DNA of 64,000 nt from Chitinophagaceae bacterium DXS (GCA_030345135.1 CP128386.1:3532706-3596705), one strand, 5' to 3'; counted from the stretch's first letter, positions 27,878 through 36,935 are shown. Program-made: numbers and translations. Notes: generated by a model from the sequence alone, not told the origin.

Positions 27878-30508
27878 ATGAAAAGACTGATTCCCCTTTT
27901 TCTGCTTCTGAGCATGGTTGTGGGCGCCTATGCGCGTCACGGCAAGGGAGGATCGTTAAGTTATACTTACCTCGGCGTCGGCTCATCGCCCAACACATCA
28001 AAATACAGTGTGGTTGTTCAGCATTACGTCAACTGTGATCTGATCGGAAATGAACTTTTCAATATTATTCTTGGTGTATATGATGCAGGATCTTCCATTC
28101 TTTTAAGAACCATTTCTGTTTCACGTTCCTCGGCGCAAACAATTCAAAAACAGCAGTTCAATGGCTGCATAAACCCGGTGCCCGTTATCTGTTTTTACCT
28201 GGCAACTTATTCTACAGTTATTGAATTGCCCGATAATAATGCAGGTTATGTTTTAACAGAACAGGAATGTTGCCGCGCGGCCGTAATCTTAAACATTAGT
28301 AATCCTACATCCGTCGGCTTTACTTATATGAATACCATTCCCGGTGTAATTAATGGTGTTGTATACCGCAACAACAGCAGCCCTATTCTTGCGCTAAAAG
28401 ATACCGCCGTTATTTGCCACAATGCGCCTTTTATGATTGACTTTGGAGCGACAGATAAAGATCATGATTCACTCTCTTATTCTTTTTGCGAAGCCTTTGC
28501 TTCCGGTGTTCAACAACAACGCCAGGCAGACCCGCCGTTGCCGCCGCCGTATGCATCAGTGCCTTATAATGCAGGCTTTTCAGGATCATCACCCATGGGA
28601 AATAGTGTTCGTATCAATTCAAAAACAGGAATTATCTCCGGCACCGCGCCGGCAACTACAGGAGCTTACGTAATTGCCGTATGTATTGATGAATTCAGAA
28701 AGGGCGTGCAAATAGGTTCTACAAAAAAGGAAGTACTGATCACAGTTGCTGATTGCAGCCTTACCGCAGCAGCACTGGATCCACTTTATATAAACTGCAG
28801 TAACAGTACTTTCAATTTTGAAAATCAGTCGATGGCCAGCAACATTACTGCCTATTACTGGGATTTTGGCGTAAAAGCCAGCACAAGCGACACGTCCTCT
28901 GAACCTACACCAACTTATACTTATAAAGATACCGGCACTTATATATTGAAACTTAGAGTAAGCAGCTCGTCTGGCTGCAGTGACTCAACCACTTCTACCG
29001 TAAAAGTGTACCCCGGATTTACACCTGCATTCAGTTTTACGGGCAGTTGTTACCAGGCTCCTTTCAATTTTAGTGACAGGAGCTATGCTGCTTACGGATC
29101 TATTAACAGCTGGTTCTGGGATTTTGGAGATGAATCATCTTCGCTTAATACTGCCACCACCCAAAATGCAACGCACCAGTATACAGCGTCTGGCACCAGA
29201 ACCGCTACACTGCAGGTAACCAGTACAAAAGGTTGCAGCGGGTCAGCCAGCAAAAACATAACGGTGAACGATAAACCGGAGATATTACTTCCTTTTAAAG
29301 ACACACTGATCTGTGCCGACGACAAATTGCCCATAGTTGTTACAAGCACCGGCAACATTGCGACATGGACTCCCAACTATAACATCATCAATACTTCGTC
29401 GCTATCAACAGTAGTATATCCAACTGATACAACTGTTTATACGATAACGGTGAGAGAACTTGGCTGTGTAGACAGTGCATCTCTTAAGGTAAATGTGGTC
29501 GATCACATTACCGTTAAACTTTCACCAGACACTTCATTCTGCAAAGGCGATAGTTCATTCCTCCATCCTGTAAGTGACGCATTAGCATATAACTGGCAAT
29601 CTTCTGATAACGGAGCATCCATTTATGACAGTCATGTAAAACAACCATTGATCTTTCCGTCGGCAACCACTACTTATCATGTCGCTGCCAGTCTTGGACA
29701 TTGCAAAGACAGCGGCAGTATAACAGTAAATGTTTCGCCGTATCCATCTGTAATCGCGGGTAATGACACTACCATTTGTCATGGAACCGGCGCAGTCTTA
29801 TCCGCAGTAACCAATGCTGCTTACTTTTCCTGGAACGAAGATCCATACCTGTTGCACAGGACATCTTTGACACCAGATGCGTATCCACAGGTTACAACGG
29901 CTTATATAGTCACTGTAAAAGATACTTTCTTTTGCCCAAAGCCTGTTAGTGATACAATGATCGTAACAGTCGTTCCTCCAATAGTTGTGAATGCCGGTAA
30001 CGATACATCCGTGGTAATTAATCAGCCGCTGCAACTCAATGCAACATCCAGCACCAATTCTGTAAACTTTACCTGGACGCCGTCAGTCTTCTTAAATAAT
30101 CCTCTCGTGGCAAACCCGGTTGCCGTTATTGGTTCTGACGAAGTTGAATGGGTGGAATATCATGTAACCGCTTCCACCAACGCCGGATGCAAAGGGTCGG
30201 ACAGCATTCTTGTAAAGATATTTTCAACCCAGCCTGAATTATTTGTTCCTTCTGCATTTACGCCAAACGGCGACGGACGGAATGATCTGATCAAACCGAT
30301 CCCTGCCGGAATTGCTCATTTTAACTATTTCAGAATTTACAACAGGTGGGGACAATTGATGTTTGCCACTACGCAACCCGGAGCTGGCTGGGACGGTACA
30401 CTGAACGGCAGCAAACAACCTACTGCCACTTATATTTATGCTGCCGAAGGAACGGACTACAAAGGACGTGTTATTTCACGCAAAGGAACGATTGTACTGA
30501 TACGTTAG
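27878..30508 (+). CDS. large secreted PKD-domain protein with gliding-motility/type IX secretion C-terminal domain
   Basis: Start ATG 27878 places a signal peptide at the N-terminus (MKRLIPLFLLLSMVVGAYA). The 876-residue product has an N-terminal domain of about 290 residues ending in a putative-Ig-like region (GISGTAPATTGAYVIAVCID). Two PKD-type units follow (AYYWDFGVKASTSDTSSEPTPTYTYKDTGTYILKLRV and SWFWDFGDESSSLNTATTQ). Several Ig-like repeats each centre on a DTxxC motif (DTLICADD, DTSFCKGDS, DTTICHGTG). The end is FVPSAFTPNGDGRNDLIKPI with FRIYNRWGQLMF, the gliding-motility-associated C-terminal domain used by the type IX system. It is probably an adhesin-like surface protein. Confidence 0.9.
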   Translation: MKRLIPLFLLLSMVVGAYARHGKGGSLSYTYLGVGSSPNTSKYSVVVQHYVNCDLIGNELFNIILGVYDAGSSILLRTISVSRSSAQTIQKQQFNGCINPVPVICFYLATYSTVIELPDNNAGYVLTEQECCRAAVILNISNPTSVGFTYMNTIPGVINGVVYRNNSSPILALKDTAVICHNAPFMIDFGATDKDHDSLSYSFCEAFASGVQQQRQADPPLPPPYASVPYNAGFSGSSPMGNSVRINSKTGIISGTAPATTGAYVIAVCIDEFRKGVQIGSTKKEVLITVADCSLTAAALDPLYINCSNSTFNFENQSMASNITAYYWDFGVKASTSDTSSEPTPTYTYKDTGTYILKLRVSSSSGCSDSTTSTVKVYPGFTPAFSFTGSCYQAPFNFSDRSYAAYGSINSWFWDFGDESSSLNTATTQNATHQYTASGTRTATLQVTSTKGCSGSASKNITVNDKPEILLPFKDTLICADDKLPIVVTSTGNIATWTPNYNIINTSSLSTVVYPTDTTVYTITVRELGCVDSASLKVNVVDHITVKLSPDTSFCKGDSSFLHPVSDALAYNWQSSDNGASIYDSHVKQPLIFPSATTTYHVAASLGHCKDSGSITVNVSPYPSVIAGNDTTICHGTGAVLSAVTNAAYFSWNEDPYLLHRTSLTPDAYPQVTTAYIVTVKDTFFCPKPVSDTMIVTVVPPIVVNAGNDTSVVINQPLQLNATSSTNSVNFTWTPSVFLNNPLVANPVAVIGSDEVEWVEYHVTASTNAGCKGSDSILVKIFSTQPELFVPSAFTPNGDGRNDLIKPIPAGIAHFNYFRIYNRWGQLMFATTQPGAGWDGTLNGSKQPTATYIYAAEGTDYKGRVISRKGTIVLIR

Positions 30509-30528
30509 CACACAACGGAACATTTATT

Positions 30529-30588
30529 AAGTACGATTTACGAGGCCCGCCCGCGCCGAATGCGCATTCGGACGGGTACGAAGTACTT
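30529..30588. repeat. 60-bp palindromic dispersed element, copy 2
   Basis: Same ends as copy 1 at 17820: AAGTACGATTTACGA at the left, GGGTACGAAGTACTT at the right. The centre (GGCCCGCCCG and CGGACGGG) differs in sequence but keeps the pairing. It begins 21 bp after the PKD protein stop. Confidence 0.7.
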
Positions 30589-30641
30589 AGAGCGATCAGG
30601 TTTTGTTTTATTCAACATCTTAATTAAGCAGTTAGCAAAGG

Positions 30642-30675
30642 GTTTCACGCAGAGAGCGCCAAGAAGCAGCGGCGC
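30642..30675 (+). repeat. 34-bp GTTTCACGCA...AGCAGCGGCGC repeat
   Basis: The left end GTTTCACGCA and right end AGCAGCGGCGC are shared with 34-bp copies at 63711-63744 and 63764-63797; the middle varies. The rest of the 30676-30847 stretch holds nothing I can identify. Confidence 0.6.
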
Positions 30676-30849
30676 GACGAAAGCATTGTCAACAATTACC
30701 TGACTTTTGAATTCAAATAATTTGTTCGTCAACATTTGCTGCACTGAAGCGGAACGACAATATAAAAGTTACAAATAAAATATAAAACAGGCTTGCAATT
30801 TTCAATGGAAAAACCAACACTTTTCTAATCACAATCGCGTCTCTCTAGT

Positions 30850-30893
30850 CGGCCCTGAAGGGCGCTGGCATTAGCACAGGGCATCGCCCTGTG
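30850..30893. repeat. pair of perfect short hairpins (REP-like)
   Basis: GCCCT (30852-30856) pairs with AGGGC (30859-30863). CACAGGGC (30875-30882) pairs exactly with GCCCTGTG (30886-30893) around ATC. A third GC-rich motif follows near 30914 (GCCGAAGGGGCGAAAGCC). The remaining sequence to 31159 is AT-rich with no recognised gene. Confidence 0.55.
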
Positions 30894-31159
30894 AATCAAA
30901 ATCACATACAGAAAGCCGAAGGGGCGAAAGCCAACAGCCAAATTAATAGAGTGTGTATTTTCTGTTATAGCCAACACCAAACCAGACCACAAAATTTATC
31001 GGTACAAATATTCCAACGATCTATATTTTTTGAGATTGCCCTGGACAATAAGCAGCTTTATTGTACAGATGATTTCATCGTATCCATACTATTTATTACA
31101 TCATTTAAATCAAGTGCTATAGCTGACTTCTACACATTCTTATTCTACAACAAAAAACT

Positions 31160-31894
31160 ATGAAACACACCAGGGAGAAATTTTTAAAGCACTTGATAGT
31201 TGGGGCTTCATCGCTGCCAATATTAATCGAAGCATGTACTAAATCTTCAGATGCGCAGTCAACAAGTACAGATACCACATCATCCACAGGATCTGGCAAA
31301 GATTGTATTGTAAGTCCCGAAGAAACAGCAGGTCCATATCCATATGATCTCAGCAAAGATTCCAAGATGTTCCGCGTTGATATTACAGAGGGCAAAACAG
31401 GCATTCCGCTTGGACTAACTATCACCGTTGTAAATACCAACGACAACTGCAGTGCCGTTAGCAATGCGCGTGTTGATATATGGCACTGTGATAAGGATGG
31501 CTACTATTCTGAATTTGCTGAACCAGGATATCTTGGAACGCAGGATTATAGAGGAAAAACTTTTCTACGGGGTATTCAGCTCACTGATAGCAACGGACAA
31601 GTGAAATTCACCACAATTTATCCTGGCTGGTACAGCGGTAGAGTAACACACATACATGCAGAAGTATTCGTAAACAATGTACTTAAGAAAACAACACAGA
31701 TGGCATTTCCGGATGACATAAACAGTGCTGTATACAAAACAGCTCTCTATTCCGCACATGGCCAAAACTCTTCTGTAGCAAACAATGCAGCAGATAACAT
31801 ATTCGCAGATTCATTGGATGATGAACTACTAACTCTTTCAGGAGATACAACCAGTGGTTTCACCGGCACCTTTACAATTGGTATTGAACCATAG
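31160..31894 (+). CDS. intradiol ring-cleavage dioxygenase-like lipoprotein
   Basis: The 244-residue product has a lipoprotein-type N-terminus (SSLPILIEAC, Cys26) followed by a Ser/Thr-rich linker. The catalytic part matches intradiol dioxygenases: PEETAGPYPYDLSKDSKMFR, VDIWHCDKDGYYSEF (a Tyr ligand of the Fe(III) site), IYPGWYSGRVTHIHAEV with the second Tyr (158) and the two His (164 and 166). All four metal ligands therefore appear present. Cytoplasmic relatives open catechol or protocatechuate rings. Export as a lipoprotein is unusual for classical catabolic enzymes but common in a periplasmic subfamily of unknown substrate. No ring-cleavage pathway genes adjoin. Confidence 0.86.
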   Translation: MKHTREKFLKHLIVGASSLPILIEACTKSSDAQSTSTDTTSSTGSGKDCIVSPEETAGPYPYDLSKDSKMFRVDITEGKTGIPLGLTITVVNTNDNCSAVSNARVDIWHCDKDGYYSEFAEPGYLGTQDYRGKTFLRGIQLTDSNGQVKFTTIYPGWYSGRVTHIHAEVFVNNVLKKTTQMAFPDDINSAVYKTALYSAHGQNSSVANNAADNIFADSLDDELLTLSGDTTSGFTGTFTIGIEP

Positions 31895-32322
31895 CTAATT
31901 AGCTAACTCAAAATCGACGCTGCTATTTTATTGTCCCCTCAGTCAAACAAAAAGCCCTGACCGGCTTTATTAGCTGATCAGCGGCTTTATTGTATGTTTA
32001 ATGCTGGTGAGCATTTCTTAAACAAGAATTTAAGGAAAATTTGATTCCGGAGGGAATTCATTTAGCGTTAAATTAATTGCCGGAATTTATCTTAAAACCC
32101 TTGTTTATCAGTCACTGTATTAGACTAGTGTACTCAAACGCTGCTATAAAACGATTCAGCAAAATTTAAGGTTTGTCATTTTAGCTAAAAATATTTTAGC
32201 AGTTTTCTTGAAAAATCCGCGAAATGCTTATCTTGATGCCTGAACCTGCTTTGAAAAAGTTTATAACCAGTGCGCTAAATAAGCCGTAACCTTTACAGTT
32301 TGTTTTTACAGCTATTATCGTC
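31895..32322. promoter_or_regulatory. 428-bp leader of the LacI-type gene with operator-like sites
   Basis: A weak hairpin AAAGCC (31951-31956) / GGCTTT (31963-31968) may end the dioxygenase transcript, and a perfect GCTGATCAGC lies at 31973-31982. TAAAACGATTCA (32147-32158) resembles the perfect TAAAACGTTTTA before the GH92 gene. TTTTAGCTAAAA (32179-32190) is an exact palindrome, followed by a TTTTAGC half-site. No other gene is evident. Confidence 0.5.
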
Positions 32323-33351
32323 ATGAAAAGAATTTCTATAAAAGACATTGCAAAAATTGCCGGCACTTCTCCTACCACAGTTTCTTTTGTATTGAATGGC
32401 AAAGCCAAAGAAATGCGTATAAGTGATGCCATCACGAAGAAAATATTGTCTACAACAAAAAAGTACGGATACAAGCCCAACCAGATTGCCGTCACATTGC
32501 GCACAGGACAATCAAAGATCATTGGGTTAATTGTTGAAAGTGTGGGCGGCGCTTTTTTCGGAGCCCTGGCAAAAGTGATAGAAGCAGAAGCACAGAAATA
32601 TGGATACAGGGTAGTGTATTGTAGCACAGAGAATGATCCGGAGAAAGGAAAAGAAATGATCAAAATGCTAGCTCATCAGCAGGTTGACGGATACATTATT
32701 ACGCCTGCAGCCGGAATGAAGGATGATATAGAAGACCTGATAAAGCAGGATAAACCGGTGGTATTAATGGATAGTTTTATTCCTTCTTTAAATGTTCCTT
32801 ATGTACTTGTTGATAACTATCTCGGAGTAAAAGAAGGGATTGAATCGTTGATAAATGCCGGCTATAAAAACATCGGTTTCGTGACTGTTAATTTGGATTT
32901 GATCCAGATAAGCGAGCGTCTTCGCGGTTACAATGAAACGCTGAAGCAGCACAAAATAAAAGTTGACAAAAAAAATATCCTTCAACTCTCCTACCAGGAT
33001 TCCAAAGAACAGATCGTACAAAAAATTACAGCTTTTCTTGAGAAGAATACACAACTGGATGCGATCTTCTTCGCTACAAACTATCTTGGCACAAGCGGTT
33101 TGCAGGCAATAAAGAAATTGCGCATGCGCATCCCCGAAGATATTGCTATGATCAGTTTTGACGAACATGAGATCTTCAGCCTTTATCCTCCCGGCATTTC
33201 TACAATACAGCAACCAGTGGAGGAAATAGGTAGTACGGCTATGAATTTACTGCTTACTCAAATGGGCAAGAAAGAAAAATCATCCAACGAGAATAAAATA
33301 CAGATAGCTCCAACGTTGATAAACAGGGCATCTTCGCAAGCGCATAATTAA
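32323..33351 (+). CDS. LacI-family transcriptional regulator
   Basis: The 342 residues begin with a LacI helix-turn-helix and hinge (ISIKDIAKIAGTSPTTVSFVLNGKAKEMRIS). A periplasmic-binding-protein-like sensor domain follows (IIGLIVESVGGAFFGALAKVIEAEAQKYGYRVVYC, VVLMDSFIPSLNVPYVLVDN, DAIFFATNYLGTSGLQAIKKL, AMISFDEHEIFSLYPPGISTIQQP). It probably binds a sugar or sugar derivative. The neighbouring convergent gene encodes a GH92 mannosidase with a matching operator-like site, so that gene is its most plausible target. Confidence 0.92.
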   Translation: MKRISIKDIAKIAGTSPTTVSFVLNGKAKEMRISDAITKKILSTTKKYGYKPNQIAVTLRTGQSKIIGLIVESVGGAFFGALAKVIEAEAQKYGYRVVYCSTENDPEKGKEMIKMLAHQQVDGYIITPAAGMKDDIEDLIKQDKPVVLMDSFIPSLNVPYVLVDNYLGVKEGIESLINAGYKNIGFVTVNLDLIQISERLRGYNETLKQHKIKVDKKNILQLSYQDSKEQIVQKITAFLEKNTQLDAIFFATNYLGTSGLQAIKKLRMRIPEDIAMISFDEHEIFSLYPPGISTIQQPVEEIGSTAMNLLLTQMGKKEKSSNENKIQIAPTLINRASSQAHN

Positions 33352-33602
33352 TTGAAAGTTGATAATTGATAACAGAAAATGAGGAAGTCTTCCGCATCTT
33401 GCGATGAAACAAATACAGTTACATAGACCCACTGAGAAGACACTGAGTTTCACAGAGATTTCCAACTCACTATAACTTTATATTTTCTATATAAAAGGCC
33501 AGGCGTTTTCTGCGGCCTCTGTGAAAAAAACCCTGTGTTTTCTGTGGTTAAACCAAGCCTCCCCGTGGTAAAAAATCTGTGCTTCTGGGCTTCAGTGGCA
33601 AT
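33352..33602. repeat. dispersed-repeat tract between lacI-type gene and GH92
   Basis: AATTGAAAGTTGATAATTGA (33351-33370) belongs to the ATTGA repeat family also seen at 20126, 37134, 51732, 56379 and 56458. From 33425 to 33600 there is a CACTGAG / CTCTGTG / CTGTGTTTTCTGTGGTTAAA / CCCCGTGG tract of the family found at 7118, 23748 and 63850-63930. No gene seen. Confidence 0.6.
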
Positions 33603-33629
33603 AAAAAAAGGAGGATAAAAATCCCCCCT
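33603..33629 (-). terminator. terminator for the GH92 gene
   Basis: On the minus strand GGGGGAT pairs with ATCCTCC (one wobble) around a T-rich loop, followed by a run of T. It begins 30 bp after the GH92 stop. Confidence 0.6.
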
Positions 33630-33658
33630 GTTAACAAACCAAAAACTAAAAACATATT

Positions 33659-35953
33659 TTACTTGTGCTTAGCACTCATATAGTAGGTTATTTTTCCACC
33701 CTGCATAATCTCGTCATGCGTAATGTAATTGCGTTGTAGCGGTTTGCCATTCAACAACACTTTTTGTACATATACATTTTTTTCGCTCTGATTGACAGCT
33801 TCCACTTCAAACGTCTTCCCGTTTTCAAGTTTCAAGGTAGCAGCGTTTACTGCAGGACTTCCCAATGCATACTGATCAGAAGCCGGTGCTACAGGATAGA
33901 ATCCTAATGTGGTGAAAATATACCAGGCACTCATCTGTCCGCAATCATCATTACCACCTAAGCCGTCGGGTCTTGATGCATACATTTTTGGAAGGATCAT
34001 TCGCACTTTCTCCTGCGTCTTCCATGGCTGATCTGTCCAGTTGTATAAGTAAGCCACATGGTGCGAAGGTTCATTACCATGCACATAGTTTCCGATAATA
34101 CCATCGCGCGTGATGTCTTCTGTCTCTGCAAAATATTTATCAGGCAGCTCCATATTAAATAACGAATCCAGGCGCTGAACAAATTTTTTCTTTCCACCCA
34201 TCAACTCAACCAATGACGCTGGGTCTTGCGGAACAAAGAAGCTAAAGTTCCAGGAGTTACCTTCAATGAATCCCTGGTTGTGTGTACTAAGCACATCGAA
34301 TTCTTTTTTGAAAGAACCGTCACTCAGCCTGGGACGCATGAAATTGATAGAAGGGTCAAATACGTTCTTATAATTCTGCGACCGCTTGATATAGGTATTA
34401 TACACATCCATTCTTCCAAGCTTTTTTGCAGCCTGGGCAATGGCCCAGTCATCATAAGCATATTCAAGCGTGGTAGACACTGAGGTACCGTTCTTTTCAG
34501 CAGGAATAAAGCCCATATCCATATAATATCCCAGTCCATCAAAGCTCCTGTGTGTTGAAGTCGCAAGACAGGCATCCAATGCCTTGTTTGCATCAAAAGG
34601 AGCATTCCCTTTTACAATTGCGTCAGCAATAACGGACGCGCTGTGATAACCAGACATACACCAGTTTTCATTCGCGTAATGCGCCCAAACCGGAAGCATA
34701 TGTTGCACGCTTTGATCGTAATGCGCCATCATTGACTGGATCATATCCGCATTGCGCTTTGGCTGAATCATATTGAACAGCGGGTGCAATGCACGATAAG
34801 TATCCCAAAGAGAAAATGTCGTATAATTTGTAAACCCGTTCGCTTTATGGATGTTCTGGTCGAGTCCGCGGTAAGACCCATCCACATCCATAAATGTTGT
34901 TGGATTGATAAACGCGTGATACATGGATGTATAGAAATTTTCCTTTTCCTCTTTGCTTTCAGACTGAATAACTATACGGGAAAGTTCTTTCTGCCATGCG
35001 TTCTGTGCCTGTTGCTTAACGTCTTCAAAATTCCATCCGGGAGCCTCTGTTCTTAAATTCAACAGCGCGCCCTCTGTACTTACAGGCGACAATGCAAATT
35101 TTATCCTGATCTTTTCCGCATCTTCCGTTTTGAAATTGAAATACATTCTGATCTGGCGACCGGCTATTTCAGGAAAATTATGGGCCTGGTCAAACTTGCC
35201 CCAGAAACCGCGATAAACCTGCTTTTTTGAAAGATTCGCGGTGCCGTAAGTCGTAATGGGTTTTGAAAAACTCATGGCAAAATAAACAAGACGTGTTCTT
35301 CCCCATCCGCTTGTCTGGCGATAACCTGTTACAAGCGTATCGTTTTCAACACGAACGAATGTCCACACGTTTTTATCTTCATAATTGTAGATGCCGTACA
35401 TCAAATCAAGAATGATGTGTGCGCTATCCGTTTTTGGAAAGGTATACTGATGAAATCCAACCCTGTTTGTAGCGGTAAGCTCCGCCGTTACATTATACTT
35501 GTCCAGCTTTACTTTATAATAACCCGCTTCAGCAGTTTCGTTATCGTGTGAGAAAGAAGATCTGAATCCGGTTGATGGATCGCTTGCAACACCGGGATTT
35601 AGTTTTAAGGAACCAACGGTCGGCATGATCAAAAAATCTCCCAGATCAGAGTGTCCGGTACCGCTGAAATGTGTGTGGCTGAATCCTACAATCGTTTTGT
35701 CATCATACTGATAGCCAGCGCAATATTTATACATGTCTCCGTTGTATTTCCCATCCTTTTCGTATGACAGGGTATCAGTATCGGGGCTAAGCTGCACCAT
35801 CCCAAACGGATAGGTAGCGCCCGGGTAAACGTGGCCCATGCGTTGTGTACCGATAATAGGTTTTACATATTGCACCAAATTCTCCCCGGATTGCTGAGCT
35901 GTAGCTTCAGCGCCGGTAGCAAGCAGTAGCAGTGCGGATAATAATTTTCTCAT
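33659..35953 (-). CDS. GH92-family alpha-mannosidase
   Basis: The 764 residues begin with a signal peptide (MRKLLSALLLLATGAEATAQQ). The N-terminal beta-sandwich opens with YVKPIIGTQRMGHVYPGATYPFGMVQLSPDT, a strong family mark. The (alpha/alpha)6 catalytic domain contains YTTFSLWDTYRALHPL, VHGNEPSHHVAYLYNW and GGNDDCGQMSAWYIFTTLGFYP, which hold the calcium-binding and catalytic acidic residues known from Bacteroides GH92 enzymes. These enzymes remove alpha-linked mannose from N-glycans or fungal mannans in the periplasm or at the surface, most often 1,2-linked. It converges with a LacI regulator and carries a TAAAACGTTTTA site 31 bp upstream. Confidence 0.94.
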   Translation of the reverse strand: MRKLLSALLLLATGAEATAQQSGENLVQYVKPIIGTQRMGHVYPGATYPFGMVQLSPDTDTLSYEKDGKYNGDMYKYCAGYQYDDKTIVGFSHTHFSGTGHSDLGDFLIMPTVGSLKLNPGVASDPSTGFRSSFSHDNETAEAGYYKVKLDKYNVTAELTATNRVGFHQYTFPKTDSAHIILDLMYGIYNYEDKNVWTFVRVENDTLVTGYRQTSGWGRTRLVYFAMSFSKPITTYGTANLSKKQVYRGFWGKFDQAHNFPEIAGRQIRMYFNFKTEDAEKIRIKFALSPVSTEGALLNLRTEAPGWNFEDVKQQAQNAWQKELSRIVIQSESKEEKENFYTSMYHAFINPTTFMDVDGSYRGLDQNIHKANGFTNYTTFSLWDTYRALHPLFNMIQPKRNADMIQSMMAHYDQSVQHMLPVWAHYANENWCMSGYHSASVIADAIVKGNAPFDANKALDACLATSTHRSFDGLGYYMDMGFIPAEKNGTSVSTTLEYAYDDWAIAQAAKKLGRMDVYNTYIKRSQNYKNVFDPSINFMRPRLSDGSFKKEFDVLSTHNQGFIEGNSWNFSFFVPQDPASLVELMGGKKKFVQRLDSLFNMELPDKYFAETEDITRDGIIGNYVHGNEPSHHVAYLYNWTDQPWKTQEKVRMILPKMYASRPDGLGGNDDCGQMSAWYIFTTLGFYPVAPASDQYALGSPAVNAATLKLENGKTFEVEAVNQSEKNVYVQKVLLNGKPLQRNYITHDEIMQGGKITYYMSAKHK

Positions 35954-35983
35954 TAAAAACTAGCATTTATTATCCTTCAAAAG

Positions 35984-35995
35984 TAAAACGTTTTA
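35984..35995. promoter_or_regulatory. candidate LacI-type operator before the GH92 gene
   Basis: TAAAACGTTTTA is a perfect 12-bp palindrome with the central CG usual for LacI-family operators, 31 bp upstream of the GH92 start. TAAAACGATTCA at 32147, before the LacI-type gene, shares the left half-site. Confidence 0.55.
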
Positions 35996-36081
35996 GCAAT
36001 ATTGCCATAAGAAAAACATAAGATGCCTAATTTCCGGTATAAAAGGAATAAAAGCGTCATGGACTGTCCTGTGGGGGAAGA

Positions 36082-36254
36082 AGTGAATAGTGAATGGTCA
36101 ATAGTGAAAGGTGGAGCGGGTTAAGTGGTTGGGTATCATCGTTTAGGTGCAGGAGTTCCGGCCGTAGATTATATGACCTGCATCTATCTTACAGATTAGG
36201 TGGGGAGTGAATAGTGAATGGTCAATAGTGCAGGGAGGAGCGGGTTAAGTGGTT
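36082..36254. repeat. 49-bp direct repeat, two copies
   Basis: A 49-bp unit starting AGTGAATAGTGAATGGTCAA and ending AGCGGGTTAAGTGGTT occurs at 36082-36130 and 36206-36254. Each copy is followed 20-35 bp later by GTAGATTAT and an imperfect hairpin, so the duplicated unit is about 110-125 bp overall. No gene is seen in 35996-36407. Confidence 0.75.
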
Positions 36255-36273
36255 CTGGTCCGGGAGTCCTGGT

Positions 36274-36322
36274 CGTAGATTATCTGTCCTACATCTTTGA
36301 GATGTAGGACAGATAATCTACG
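36274..36322. repeat. perfect hairpin with 23-bp arms
   Basis: Bases 36274-36296 (CGTAGATTATCTGTCCTACA then TCT) are the exact reverse complement of 36300-36322, with the 3-nt loop TTG. Degenerate relatives lie at about 36163-36200 and 36349-36372 (TCCTACATTT / AATGCAGGA). No T-run follows. It lies 86 bp beyond the stop of the nucleotidase gene. Confidence 0.85.
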
Positions 36323-36407
36323 AAACGGCACCTGCAAATATTGACTTCCTACATTTCTAAAATGCAGGACACATAATTTTACGAAATGACATCCGGTTAA
36401 ATTTTGG

Positions 36408-36935
36408 CTACACCAGGAATATTTTTGCTGCATCCTCCCAGCTGTTCAAGCGTTCATATTCTGTAACGTTCAAATTATGTGGTGTGGTAAAAATGTATGG
36501 CTTCCCTTTAAAATGCATTAGATTTTTAACATGATCATCGATCATATAATCGCCATGAATTAATCTTTTGTCGCCACACAACACTACCTGCTTCCATGTA
36601 AGGAAGGGAAAATTATCCTGCAGCCATTCCAGTTTTTCTTTTAATGAATTGGGGAATTCAGTTGCCGCTGACACAATAAAAACTTCATAACGATTGTTCA
36701 GTTCCCTGATCACATCCACTGCATCTTTCATAACCGGAAGATCCCTGAAAAAACCTGGAGCCAGCAATCTGTTCCAGATCATTTCCTGGTGATGTTCAGG
36801 AAAACCTTTTACCCAACCTGTTCCAAGCATGCGATTGTAATCAATAGGAAGCCCATGTTCTTTCTCATACCATTCAATCATTCCTCCCATCGTGTCGGAC
36901 ATCACTTCGTCCATGTCAATAATAATTCTTTCCAT
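36408..36935 (-). CDS. 5'(3')-deoxyribonucleotidase-like HAD phosphatase
   Basis: The 175 residues match the NT5C family. The HAD motif I IIIDMDEVMSDTMGGMIEWYEKEHG contains the nucleophile Asp and general acid Asp (DMDEVMSD, residues 7-14). The cap holds LAPGFFRDLPVMKDAVDVIREL, motif II is VFIVSAATEFPNSLKEKLEWL, and the Lys of motif III is probably in VVLCGDKRLIHGDYMIDDHVKNL, which also holds motif IV. Family members dephosphorylate nucleoside monophosphates in the cytoplasm; many environmental ones are uncharacterised. It is isolated between repeat-rich gaps. Confidence 0.88.
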   Translation of the reverse strand: MERIIIDMDEVMSDTMGGMIEWYEKEHGLPIDYNRMLGTGWVKGFPEHHQEMIWNRLLAPGFFRDLPVMKDAVDVIRELNNRYEVFIVSAATEFPNSLKEKLEWLQDNFPFLTWKQVVLCGDKRLIHGDYMIDDHVKNLMHFKGKPYIFTTPHNLNVTEYERLNSWEDAAKIFLV

